Assembly: GCF_002101815.1 (NCBI RefSeq)
Contig: NZ_LQPM01000024.1
Location: 62,001 to 126,000 of the forward strand
Source: Mycobacterium paraense
GTDB taxonomy: Bacteria > Actinomycetota > Actinomycetes > Mycobacteriales > Mycobacteriaceae
DNA: 64,000 bases
Reading direction: 5' to 3'
Part shown: one piece after another, positions 31,801 through 39,893 of the stretch
Numbering within the stretch: the first letter of the stretch is position 1
Layout: the number at the start of each line of letters is the position of its first letter
Notes under the pieces: generated by a model
Databases searched by the model: none
Told to the model about the DNA's origin: nothing
The model's input: only the letters and a program-made list of their open reading frames with translations
Position numbers and translations under genes: made by a program

Positions 31801-32840
31801 ATATCGACATGGCCGCGCTGCACGCGATCGAGGTGGACCGGGGCATCTCGGTCAACGAGCTGGTCGAGACCATCAAATCCGCGCTGCTGACCGCCTACCG
31901 GCACACCCAGGGCCACCAGATGGACGCGCGCATCGAGATCGACCGCAAGACCGGCGTCGTGCGCGTGATCGCGTGCGAGACCGACGAGGACGGCAACGTC
32001 ATCAGCGAATGGGACGACACCCCCGAGGGTTTCGGCCGCATCGCCGCCACGACCGCGCGCCAGGTCATGCTGCAGCGATTCCGGGACGCCGAAAACGAGC
32101 GGACCTACGGCGAGTTCTCCACCCGCGAGGGCGAGATCGTCGCGGGCGTCATCCAACGCGACAGCCGGGCCAACGCGCGCGGGCTGGTCGTCGTGCGGAT
32201 GGGCACCGAGACGAAGGCGTCCGAGGGCGTCATCCCGGCCGCCGAGCAGGTCCCCGGCGAAAGCTACGAGCACGGCAACCGGATCCGCTGCTACGTCGTC
32301 GGCGTGACGCGCGGGGCCCGCGAGCCGCTGATCACGCTGTCGCGCACCCACCCCAACCTGGTGCGCAAGCTGTTCTCGCTGGAAGTCCCCGAAATCGCCG
32401 ACGGATCGGTGGAGATCGTGGCGGTGGCCCGCGAGGCCGGCCATCGCTCCAAGATCGCGGTGCGCTCGAACGTTCCCGGCCTGAACGCCAAGGGCGCCTG
32501 CATCGGCCCGATGGGTCAGCGGGTCCGCAACGTGATGAGCGAGCTGTCCGGGGAGAAGATCGACATCATCGACTACGACGAGGACCCGGCCCGCTTCGTC
32601 GCCAACGCGCTGTCACCGGCCAAGGTGGTGTCCGTGTCGGTCATCGACCAGACCGGGCGGGCCGCCCGCGTGGTGGTGCCCGACTTTCAGTTGTCGCTGG
32701 CCATCGGCAAGGAGGGCCAGAACGCCCGGCTCGCGGCGCGGCTGACCGGGTGGCGCATCGACATCCGCGGGGATTCCCCGGGCCACGCCGAGAGCCAGCC
32801 CGAACACGGCGCCGGCCACCCGGTGGCGCACGACCGCTAG
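31797..32840 (+). CDS. nusA: Transcription termination/antitermination factor NusA
   Basis: NusA binds RNA polymerase and nascent RNA and affects pausing, termination and rRNA antitermination. The 347-residue protein has the N-terminal polymerase-binding domain (MNIDMAALHAIEVDRGISV), the S1 domain (about 110-190) and two KH domains (GACIGPMGQRVRNVMSELSG and SLAIGKEGQNARLAARLTGW, each with a GxxG-type loop). The E. coli C-terminal acidic repeats are absent, as is normal in mycobacteria. It begins inside the rimP stop. Confidence 0.96.
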   Translation: MNIDMAALHAIEVDRGISVNELVETIKSALLTAYRHTQGHQMDARIEIDRKTGVVRVIACETDEDGNVISEWDDTPEGFGRIAATTARQVMLQRFRDAENERTYGEFSTREGEIVAGVIQRDSRANARGLVVVRMGTETKASEGVIPAAEQVPGESYEHGNRIRCYVVGVTRGAREPLITLSRTHPNLVRKLFSLEVPEIADGSVEIVAVAREAGHRSKIAVRSNVPGLNAKGACIGPMGQRVRNVMSELSGEKIDIIDYDEDPARFVANALSPAKVVSVSVIDQTGRAARVVVPDFQLSLAIGKEGQNARLAARLTGWRIDIRGDSPGHAESQPEHGAGHPVAHDR

Positions 32841-32891
32841 GCGCGGCTTCGGGCGGTTCTGACCTCCGGTCAAGGGACGCTAGACTGAGCC

Positions 32892-33242
32892 GTGATCCAG
32901 CGCGAGCCTTCGGTCTTGGCGCACAGAAGCACTGATGGTCCGGTGCGGACGTGTGTGGGGTGCCGAAAGCGAGAGCTGGCCGCCGAACTGCTTCGAGTGG
33001 TGGCTGTGTCGACGGGGAACGGCGAGTATGCCGCGATCGTTGACGACAGGAGTAGCCTGCCGGGGCGGGGTGCATGGCTGCATCCCGTGCCACAGTGCGT
33101 GCAACAGGCGATTCGGCGGCGGGCTTTCACCAAAGCGTTGCGCATCACCGGTCCATTGGACACCTCCGCGGTGGTCGAGCACTTGGAGCGCACGACTCGC
33201 CCGGCAACAGAAGAGGCAGCAAAGAACATGAGCACACCGTGA
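32892..33242 (+). CDS. ylxR: YlxR-family RNA-binding protein (Rv2840c-like)
   Basis: A small basic protein of the YlxR/DUF448 family, found between nusA and infB in many bacteria and thought to bind RNA or act as a nucleoid-associated regulator. The signature RTCVGCRKR occurs near residue 19, followed by GRGAWLHPVPQCVQQAIRRRAFTKAL. With GTG 32892 it is 116 residues; a start nearer the signature would give about 99, my memory of the M. tuberculosis length. TAGACT lies 5 nt upstream of this GTG, so an internal promoter is possible. Confidence 0.88.
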   Translation: MIQREPSVLAHRSTDGPVRTCVGCRKRELAAELLRVVAVSTGNGEYAAIVDDRSSLPGRGAWLHPVPQCVQQAIRRRAFTKALRITGPLDTSAVVEHLERTTRPATEEAAKNMSTP

Positions 33243-33316
33243 AGTCCCGATGACAATGCTTCATAGCTAAACCCGAGGCGCGGCCCACTGCTGTCGCCTC
33301 ATAGACAGGAGATGTA

Positions 33317-36079
33317 GTGGCAGGTAAGGCCCGCGTACACGAGTTGGCTAAGGAACTCGGTGTTACCAGCAAGGAAGTCCTCGCCCGGCTGAATGAACAG
33401 GGCGAATTCGTCAAATCCGCATCGTCGACGGTAGAGGCGCCGGTCGCTCGCCGGCTGCGCGAGTCCTTCGGGGGCGGCAAGCCCGCCGCGAAGGCGCCCG
33501 CCAAGGGCCCGGACAAGTCGCTCGACAAGGCGCTCGACAAGGCGATCAGCAAGCCCGCCGGGAACGGCGAAGCGACCGCCGCGCCCGCCAAGCCCGCCGC
33601 CGGCGGGGTGGCGGCCGCCGCGCAGGGCGCCCCGGCCGCAACCGCCGACGCGCCGGCCGCGTCCGCCGCGCCACCGGCACCCGCGCGCCCGCAGCCCGGC
33701 CAGCCCGCGGCGCCGGCCCCCGGGCAACCGGGCGGCCAGCCGGCGCCGCAGCCGGGCATGCCGGGCCCGCGTCCCGGCCCGATGCCGAAGCCGGGGGTCC
33801 GCACCCCGCGCGTCGGCAACAACCCCTTCTCGTCGGCCCAACCGGTCGACCGTCCCATTCCCCGTCCGCCGGCGCCCCGCCCCGGGGCGCCCCGGCCGGG
33901 TGGACCGCGCCCGGGCGCCTCGCCCGGCAGCATGCCGCCCCGACCCGGTGGCGCCGCCGGCCAGGGCCGCCCGCCGCGGCCCGGCGCCCCCCGGCCCGGC
34001 GGTGCCCGGCCGGGCGGTCCCGGCGGCCGCTCCGACGGCGGCGGCGGCAATTACCGCGGCGGTGGCGGCGGAGTCGGCGCACCCCCCGGCGGTGGCGGCG
34101 GTTTCCGCGGCCGTCCCGGCGGTGGCGGCGGCGGTGGCGGCCGTCCCGGCCAGCGCGGCGGTGCCGCCGGCGCGTTCGGCCGTCCCGGCGGTGCGCCGCG
34201 GCGCGGCCGCAAGTCCAAGCGGGCGAAGCGCGCCGAATACGAGAACATGCAGGCCCCGGTCGTCGGTGGCGTGCGGTTGCCGCACGGCAACGGCGAGACG
34301 ATCCGGCTGGCCCGCGGCGCGTCGCTGTCCGACTTCGCCGAGAAGATCGACGCCAACCCGGCCTCGCTGGTGCAGGCGCTGTTCAACCTCGGCGAGATGG
34401 TGACGGCCACGCAGTCGGTCGGCGACGAGACGCTCGAGCTGCTGGGCAGCGAGATGAACTACGTCGTGCAGGTCGTCAGCCCGGAGGACGAGGACCGCGA
34501 GCTGCTCGAATCCTTCGACCTGACCTACGGCGAGGACGAGGGCGGCGAGGAGGACCTGCAGACCCGCCCGCCGGTGGTGACCGTCATGGGTCACGTCGAC
34601 CACGGTAAGACGCGACTGCTGGACACCATCCGGAACGCCAGCGTGCGCGAGGCCGAGGCCGGCGGCATCACCCAGCACATCGGCGCCTACCAGGTCGCCG
34701 TCGACCTGGACGGCACCGAGCGGCTGATCACCTTCATCGACACCCCGGGTCACGAGGCGTTCACCGCCATGCGTGCCCGCGGCGCCAAGGCCACCGACAT
34801 CGCGATCCTGGTGGTCGCCGCCGACGACGGCGTGATGCCGCAGACGGTGGAGGCCATCAACCACGCGCAGGCGGCCGATGTGCCGATCGTGGTGGCCGTC
34901 AACAAGATCGACAAGGAGGGCGCCGACCCGCAGAAGATCCGCGGCCAGCTCACCGAATTCGGTCTGGTGCCAGAGGAATTCGGTGGCGACACCATGTTCG
35001 TGGACATCTCGGCGAAGGTGGGCACCAACATCGAGGCGCTGGAGGAGGCGGTGCTGCTGACCGCCGACGCCGCCCTGGACCTGCGCGCCAACCCGGACAT
35101 GGAGGCCCAGGGTGTGGCGATCGAGGCGCACCTGGACCGCGGTCGCGGGCCGGTGGCCACCGTGCTGGTGCAGCGCGGCACGCTGCGGGTCGGCGACTCG
35201 GTGGTCGCCGGCGACGCCTACGGTCGCGTCCGGCGCATGGTCGACGAGCACGGCGAGGACGTCGAGGAGGCGCTGCCGTCGCGGCCGGTGCAGGTCATCG
35301 GGTTCACGTCGGTGCCCGGCGCCGGTGACAACTTCCTGGTGGTCGACGAGGACCGCATCGCGCGGCAGATCGCCGACCGGCGCAGCGCCCGCAAGCGCAA
35401 CGCCCTGGCGGCGCGCAGCCGCAAGCGGATCAGTCTGGAGGACCTGGACTCGGCGCTGAAGGAAACCAGCCAGCTGAACCTGATCCTCAAGGGCGACAAC
35501 GCCGGTACGGTCGAGGCGCTGGAGGAGGCCCTGATGGGCATCCAGGTCGACGACGAGGTCGCGCTGCGCGTCATCGACCGCGGCGTCGGTGGCATCACCG
35601 AGACCAACGTCAACCTGGCGTCGGCCTCGGACGCGATCATCATCGGCTTCAACGTGCGGGCCGAGGGCAAGGCCACCGAGCTGGCCAACCGCGAGGGCGT
35701 GGAGATCCGCTACTACTCGGTGATCTACCAGGCGATCGACGAGATCGAGAAGGCCCTGCGCGGCATGCTCAAGCCGATCTACGAGGAGAACCAGCTGGGT
35801 CGCGCCGAGATCCGGGCGATCTTCCGGTCCTCGAAGGTCGGCATCATCGCCGGCTGCATGATCAGCTCGGGCGTGGTGCGCCGCAACGCGAAGGCCCGGC
35901 TGCTGCGGGACAACATCGTGGTGGCCGACAACCTCTCGATCACGTCGCTGCGGCGGGAGAAGGACGATGTCACCGAGGTCCGCGAGGGCTTCGAATGCGG
36001 TATGACGCTGGGCTACTCCGACATCAAGGAAGGCGACATCATCGAGTCCTACGAGCTGGTCCAGAAGGAGCGCGCCTAA
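33317..36079 (+). CDS. infB: Translation initiation factor IF-2
   Basis: IF-2 is the GTPase that brings fMet-tRNA to the 30S subunit and joins subunits. The 920-residue protein has a helical IF-2N domain (MAGKARVHELAKELGVTSKE), then a long low-complexity linker rich in Pro, Gly, Ala and Arg (about residues 55-300). The G domain follows (GHVDHGKT, DTPGHEAF, NKID), then domains II-IV ending with EGDIIESYELVQKERA. The Gly/Pro-rich linker is typical of actinobacteria. GTG 33317 has an AGGAG ribosome site. The stop overlaps the rbfA ATG by one base. Confidence 0.97.
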   Translation: MAGKARVHELAKELGVTSKEVLARLNEQGEFVKSASSTVEAPVARRLRESFGGGKPAAKAPAKGPDKSLDKALDKAISKPAGNGEATAAPAKPAAGGVAAAAQGAPAATADAPAASAAPPAPARPQPGQPAAPAPGQPGGQPAPQPGMPGPRPGPMPKPGVRTPRVGNNPFSSAQPVDRPIPRPPAPRPGAPRPGGPRPGASPGSMPPRPGGAAGQGRPPRPGAPRPGGARPGGPGGRSDGGGGNYRGGGGGVGAPPGGGGGFRGRPGGGGGGGGRPGQRGGAAGAFGRPGGAPRRGRKSKRAKRAEYENMQAPVVGGVRLPHGNGETIRLARGASLSDFAEKIDANPASLVQALFNLGEMVTATQSVGDETLELLGSEMNYVVQVVSPEDEDRELLESFDLTYGEDEGGEEDLQTRPPVVTVMGHVDHGKTRLLDTIRNASVREAEAGGITQHIGAYQVAVDLDGTERLITFIDTPGHEAFTAMRARGAKATDIAILVVAADDGVMPQTVEAINHAQAADVPIVVAVNKIDKEGADPQKIRGQLTEFGLVPEEFGGDTMFVDISAKVGTNIEALEEAVLLTADAALDLRANPDMEAQGVAIEAHLDRGRGPVATVLVQRGTLRVGDSVVAGDAYGRVRRMVDEHGEDVEEALPSRPVQVIGFTSVPGAGDNFLVVDEDRIARQIADRRSARKRNALAARSRKRISLEDLDSALKETSQLNLILKGDNAGTVEALEEALMGIQVDDEVALRVIDRGVGGITETNVNLASASDAIIIGFNVRAEGKATELANREGVEIRYYSVIYQAIDEIEKALRGMLKPIYEENQLGRAEIRAIFRSSKVGIIAGCMISSGVVRRNAKARLLRDNIVVADNLSITSLRREKDDVTEVREGFECGMTLGYSDIKEGDIIESYELVQKERA

Positions 36080-36537
36080 TGGCCGACCCCGCCCGCGCGC
36101 GACGGTTGGCCAAGCGGATCTTCACGATCGTCGCCTCGGCGATCGAGTTCGAGATCAAGGATCCGGGGCTGGACGGGGTCACCATCGTCGACGCGAAGGT
36201 GACCGCCGACCTGCACGACGCGACCGTGTTCTACACGGTGATGGGTCGCACGCTCGACGACGAGCCCGACTACGCCGCCGCCGCGGCCGCGCTGGAGCGG
36301 GCCAAGGGCGCGCTGCGCACCATGGTCGGGGCCGGCACCGGGGTGCGCTTCACGCCGACGCTGACGTTCAGCCGGGACACCACCGCCGACAGTGTGCAGC
36401 GAATGGACGAGTTGCTGGAGCGCGCCCGCGCCGCGGACGCCGACCTGGAGCGCGTCCGTTCCGGCGCCAAGCCGGCCGGTGAAGCCGATCCATATCGTGT
36501 GAGGGACACCGGTGACGGCGATCGACCCGAAGACTGA
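36079..36537 (+). CDS. rbfA: Ribosome-binding factor A
   Basis: RbfA binds the 30S subunit during 16S rRNA maturation. The 152-residue protein starts MADPARARRLAKRIFTIVAS and has a type II KH-like core (IKDPGLDGVTIVDAKVTADLHDATVFYTVMG, and FTPTLTFSRDTTADSVQRMDELLERA). The ATG at 36079 overlaps the infB stop (TAATG). The acidic C-terminal tail overlaps the start of the following DHH phosphoesterase gene by 26 nt. Confidence 0.95.
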   Translation: MADPARARRLAKRIFTIVASAIEFEIKDPGLDGVTIVDAKVTADLHDATVFYTVMGRTLDDEPDYAAAAAALERAKGALRTMVGAGTGVRFTPTLTFSRDTTADSVQRMDELLERARAADADLERVRSGAKPAGEADPYRVRDTGDGDRPED

Positions 36538-37513
36538 CTTGGCGGGCTCCGACGCGCGCGTCGACGCCCGCGGCGCCGTCGAGCTGCTGTCGGGCGCCGC
36601 GACGATCGCGGTGGTCGCCCACGTGCACCCCGACGCCGACACCATCGGCGCGGGGCTGGCGCTGGCCCTGGTGCTGGACAAGTGCGGCAAGCGCGTCGAG
36701 GTCGGCTTCGCCGCGCCGGCGACGCTGCCGGAATCGCTGGCGTCGCTGCCGGGCTGCCACCTGCTGGTCAGCTCCGCAGGCATGAGCCGCGACGTGGATT
36801 TGGTTGTGACCGTTGACGTTCCGAGCGTCAAGCGGCTGGGGGAGCTGAGCGACCTGGCCGGTCCCGGCCGGCGGGTCCTGGTCATCGACCACCACGCCTC
36901 CAACGAGATGTTCGGCAGCGCCAACTTCATCGACGTGGCGGCGGACTCGACCACGATGATGATCGCCGACATCCTCGACGCCTGGGGCAAGCCGATCGAT
37001 GTGGATGTGGCGCACTGCATTTACGCCGGGCTGACGACCGACACCGGATCGTTCCGCTGGGCCAGCGCCCGCGCGTTGCGGCTGGCGGCCCGGTTGGTCG
37101 AGGTCGGTGTCGACAACGCCGCCATCAGCCGGACGCTGATGGACACGCACCCGTTCGGGTGGCTGCCGCTGCTGTCGCGGGTGCTGGCGTCGGCGCAGCT
37201 GCTGCCCGACGCGGTCGGCGGTCGCGGGCTGGTCTACGCCGTCGTCGGGCACCGGGACTGGGTCGAGTCGCGCCCGGAGGAAGTCGAAAGCATCGTCGAC
37301 ATCGTGCGGACCACGCAGCAGGCGGAGGTGGCGGCCGTCTTCAAGGAGGTCGACCCGCAGCGGTGGTCGGTGTCGATGCGGGCCAAGGCCGACGTGGATC
37401 TGGCGGCGGTCGCGTCGCAGTTCGGCGGTGGGGGTCACCGGCTGGCCGCCGGCTACTCGACCGACGGCTCGATCGACGACGCGGTGGCGTCGCTGCGGGC
37501 GGCGCTCGGCTGA
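36512..37513 (+). CDS. DHH-family oligoribonuclease/pAp and cyclic dinucleotide phosphatase (NrnA/CnpB-like)
   Basis: The 333-residue protein matches M. tuberculosis Rv2837c, reported to degrade nanoRNA, pAp and c-di-AMP. Motifs: AHVHPDADTIGAGLALAL (metal site), VIDHHASN (DHH, Asp126), the DHHA1 domain, and FGGGGHRLAAG near the C-terminus (nucleotide binding). GTG 36512 overlaps rbfA by 26 nt, as expected for the operon. It meets the secreted-protein gene tail to tail with a 10-nt gap. I recall dinF and the ugp genes following this position in M. tuberculosis; they are not here. Confidence 0.93.
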   Translation: MTAIDPKTDLAGSDARVDARGAVELLSGAATIAVVAHVHPDADTIGAGLALALVLDKCGKRVEVGFAAPATLPESLASLPGCHLLVSSAGMSRDVDLVVTVDVPSVKRLGELSDLAGPGRRVLVIDHHASNEMFGSANFIDVAADSTTMMIADILDAWGKPIDVDVAHCIYAGLTTDTGSFRWASARALRLAARLVEVGVDNAAISRTLMDTHPFGWLPLLSRVLASAQLLPDAVGGRGLVYAVVGHRDWVESRPEEVESIVDIVRTTQQAEVAAVFKEVDPQRWSVSMRAKADVDLAAVASQFGGGGHRLAAGYSTDGSIDDAVASLRAALG

Positions 37514-37523
37514 TCCGAGCGGG

Positions 37524-38093
37524 CTAGAACGCCCAGCTTCCCGACCGTTGCAGCACGAAGCCGTGGTCCCCGCTGGTGGTGTCCAGGCAGGCGACGAGGT
37601 TGTCGGCGTCCACCGCGCAGGTCACGTTGAGGTACGACAACTTCGCGCCCGGGGCCAGGGGCTTGGCGCCGGACGGCAGCGCCGGCGGGTTGCCGTCGCA
37701 CCCGCCGTAGGTCATGCGGGTCAGCTCGTAGCCGGGCCCCTTGAAGCTCGCGGAGCCCACGACGCAGTCGCCGGGCTTCGGGTGGCCCCCGCCGGGGAAC
37801 GGCACGTCGTCCATTCCGGGCATGTCGCCGTTGCACTTGATGTCCTGTGACGGTTGCGGCACGGGCGCCGGGCCGCCGTAGAAGTCGCACACCAGGGTCG
37901 GCGTGACCGAGAAACTGATCCGTGGGGCACCGCCCGGGCGGGGCGGCGTGGCATAGCCGTCCGCGGGGACGGCGATGAACCTGTTCAGGTCGGGGAATCC
38001 CGGCGGGGGCGCCGCCGCGGCCACCGGCGCCGAGGCCAACGCGGATGCCGCCAGGGTCAGGCCCCCGAGGGCCCGCAGGGTGTTGCCGCGCAT
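37524..38093 (-). CDS. Secreted protein of unknown function
   Basis: The 189-residue protein has a Sec signal peptide (MRGNTLRALGGLTLAASALA, cleavage likely near APVAAAA at about residue 28). The mature part is Pro/Gly-rich and contains five or six cysteines (LVCDFYGG, KCNGDMPG, GDCVVG, GGCDGNPP, TCAVDADNLVACLDTT), suggesting disulfides outside the cell. I do not recognise the family beyond a general resemblance to small mycobacterial secreted proteins. It lies 9 nt downstream of echA16 on the same strand and so is probably co-transcribed with it. Confidence 0.8.
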   Translation of the reverse strand: MRGNTLRALGGLTLAASALASAPVAAAAPPPGFPDLNRFIAVPADGYATPPRPGGAPRISFSVTPTLVCDFYGGPAPVPQPSQDIKCNGDMPGMDDVPFPGGGHPKPGDCVVGSASFKGPGYELTRMTYGGCDGNPPALPSGAKPLAPGAKLSYLNVTCAVDADNLVACLDTTSGDHGFVLQRSGSWAF

Positions 38094-38102
38094 CGCCGCC
38101 TC

Positions 38103-38852
38103 CTAACGCACCTGGGCCCGGCCGCGTTGCAGGACGGCGTCGCGGTTGGCGGCGATGTCGTCGCCGCTGGTCCGGAACTGCCTGGCCGCCATCGCCTCCA
38201 TCCACAGCCCCGCGCTGGTCTGCGAGTCGTCGATGCGGTGATAGGACGCCAGCAACGCCCGCACCGCGTTCTGGTTGTTGCCGACGATGGAGGCCGCGAC
38301 CTCGCGGGCCGTGGCCATCAGCCGGTCGTGCGGCACCACCTCGGTCACCAGCCCGGCGCGCAGGGCGTCGGCGGCGGACAGGTAGTCGCCGGTGAGGCTC
38401 ATCCGCCGGGCCAGGCCGATGCCCACCTTCTGCGGCAACCGCACGCTCAGCCCCCAGGTGGGCAGCAGCCCCACCCGGGCGTGCGTGTCGGCGAAGCGGG
38501 CCTGCTCGGAGGCGATCAGGACGTCGCAGTACAGGGCCAGCTCCAGCCCGCCGGTGACCGCGGCGCCGTTGATCGCGCCGATCACCGGCTTGGTCAGCGG
38601 TGGCCAGCGCGGCGAGATGTCCGGGAGCGCCGACTCGCCGCCCAGCTCCTTGAGGTCCAGCCCCGCGCAGAACACCGGGTCGGCGCCGGTGACGATGACG
38701 ACGTCGACGCCGTCGTCGGTCTCCGCCTCCGTCAGCGCGCCGAAGAACCGGTCCCGCAGCGCCGACGACAGCGCGTTGCGCGCCTGGGGCCGGTTCAGGG
38801 TCAGGGTGCGCACCCGCTCGTCGGTGTCGATCAGCAGGATGTCGTCGGTCAT
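38103..38852 (-). CDS. echA16: Enoyl-CoA hydratase/isomerase family protein EchA16
   Basis: A 249-residue crotonase-fold enzyme. The oxyanion-hole regions are visible (PQARNALSSALRD, FCAGLDLKELGG, AAVTGGLELALYCD). The first catalytic Glu is kept in GGLELA, but the second site reads DTHARVGLLPTWG without the usual Glu, so activity may differ from a standard hydratase. ATG 38852 is used because it gives the expected 249-residue length and start MTDDILLI. Upstream, a 205-nt divergent spacer contains a long hairpin (38924-38986). The secreted-protein gene follows after 9 nt. Confidence 0.9.
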   Translation of the reverse strand: MTDDILLIDTDERVRTLTLNRPQARNALSSALRDRFFGALTEAETDDGVDVVIVTGADPVFCAGLDLKELGGESALPDISPRWPPLTKPVIGAINGAAVTGGLELALYCDVLIASEQARFADTHARVGLLPTWGLSVRLPQKVGIGLARRMSLTGDYLSAADALRAGLVTEVVPHDRLMATAREVAASIVGNNQNAVRALLASYHRIDDSQTSAGLWMEAMAARQFRTSGDDIAANRDAVLQRGRAQVR

Positions 38853-38923
38853 GTGTTCACCGTAGAGGGTGGCCGGTTGTCGCCACACCGGCCACAGGGT
38901 GCCGTCCGCCGGGTGGCACCCGA

Positions 38924-38986
38924 CGTGCCCGCCTCAGAGCGACAACCCGGGCCGTCGGCGGCTTTTGTCGCTGTGAGGTGGGCACG
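38924..38986. repeat. Long hairpin in the echA16/DUF2277 divergent spacer
   Basis: Arms of 22 bp (38924-38945 and 38965-38986) match at 20 of 22 positions around a 19-nt loop; both arms contain the block AGCGACAA or its complement, and end in CGTGCCC/GGGCACG. Because it lies upstream of both divergent genes it is unlikely to be a terminator. It is either a dispersed palindrome or a regulatory element. Confidence 0.6.
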
Positions 38987-39057
38987 AGCACGATCGCTTC
39001 CGGCGGAGACGCCTGTGGCGGGTGTGACGAGCGGCCGCCACGCTTATCGTGGATCCC

Positions 39058-39327
39058 ATGTGCCGGAACATCACCGAACTGCGCGGACTGCAGCCGGCGG
39101 CCACGCCGGAGGAGATCGCGGCGGCCGCGCGCCAGTATGTGCGCAAGGTCAGCGGCATCACCCATCCGTCGGCGGCGAACGTCGAGGCGTTCGAGGCCGC
39201 GATCGCCGAGGTCACCGAGACGACGACGCGCTTGCTGGCCGCCCTGCCGCCGCGGCGCCAGCCGCCCAAGACCGTCCCGCCGCTGCGCCGGCCCGAGGTG
39301 GTGGCCCGCCTGGCGGGCGCCACATGA
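39058..39327 (+). CDS. DUF2277 protein
   Basis: An 89-residue protein starting MCRNITELRGLQPAATPEEI, the wording typical of DUF2277, which contains a helical domain of unknown function. It may bind DNA or a partner protein; nothing more can be said. ATG 39058 has TATCGT 7 nt upstream, the leaderless pattern, and an in-frame upstream start is less likely. Its stop overlaps the DUF1802 gene by 4 nt (ATGA), a pairing that suggests shared work. Confidence 0.85.
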   Translation: MCRNITELRGLQPAATPEEIAAAARQYVRKVSGITHPSAANVEAFEAAIAEVTETTTRLLAALPPRRQPPKTVPPLRRPEVVARLAGAT

Positions 39328-39893
39328 CGCTCACCGCGACCATGCCCGCGCTCAAGGAGTGGGGCGCGGTGGTGCACGCGCTGCTCGACGGCCGGCAGCG
39401 CGTGCTGCTGCGCAAGGGCGGCATCGGGGAGAAGCGCTTCGAGCTGGCGGCGCGGGAGTTCCTGCTGTTCCCGACGGTCGCCCACAGCCACGCCGAGCGG
39501 GTCCGGCCCGAGCATCGCGACCTGCTGGCCGCCGGGGCCGCCGACAGCACCGACGAGTGGCTGGTGGTCCGGGCCGCCGCGAAAGTCGTTGCGGCGCAGG
39601 AGGTCAACCGGCCGGATGGCCTCCCGGCGCTCGAGGACCTGCACATCTGGACCGCCGCGTCGGTGCGCGAGGACCGGCTCGACTTCCGGCCCAAGCACAA
39701 GCTGGCCGTGCTGGTGGTGTCGGTGATTCCGCTGGCCGAGCCGGTGCGGATCCCGCGGAGCCCGGAGTACGCCGGCTGCACCAGCTGGGTGCGGCTCCCG
39801 CTGGCGCCGGCCGACGCGCGGCCGGCCGCGCCGGTCTGCGACGAGGCCGCGCTAGACCGGGTGGCCCGCCGGGTCCGCGACGCGGTCGGCTGA
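39324..39893 (+). CDS. DUF1802 protein
   Basis: A 189-residue protein with the DUF1802 pattern: LKEWGAVVHALLDGRQRVLLRKGGIGEKRFELAAREFLLFPT near the start, then an Ala-rich half ending SPEYAGCTSWVRLPL. DUF1802 proteins are thought to be related to nucleases or to bind nucleic acids, but I know no proven function. The start overlaps the DUF2277 stop. The last 42 nt overlap the 3' end of the convergent CocE-type hydrolase gene. Confidence 0.85.
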   Translation: MTLTATMPALKEWGAVVHALLDGRQRVLLRKGGIGEKRFELAAREFLLFPTVAHSHAERVRPEHRDLLAAGAADSTDEWLVVRAAAKVVAAQEVNRPDGLPALEDLHIWTAASVREDRLDFRPKHKLAVLVVSVIPLAEPVRIPRSPEYAGCTSWVRLPLAPADARPAAPVCDEAALDRVARRVRDAVG

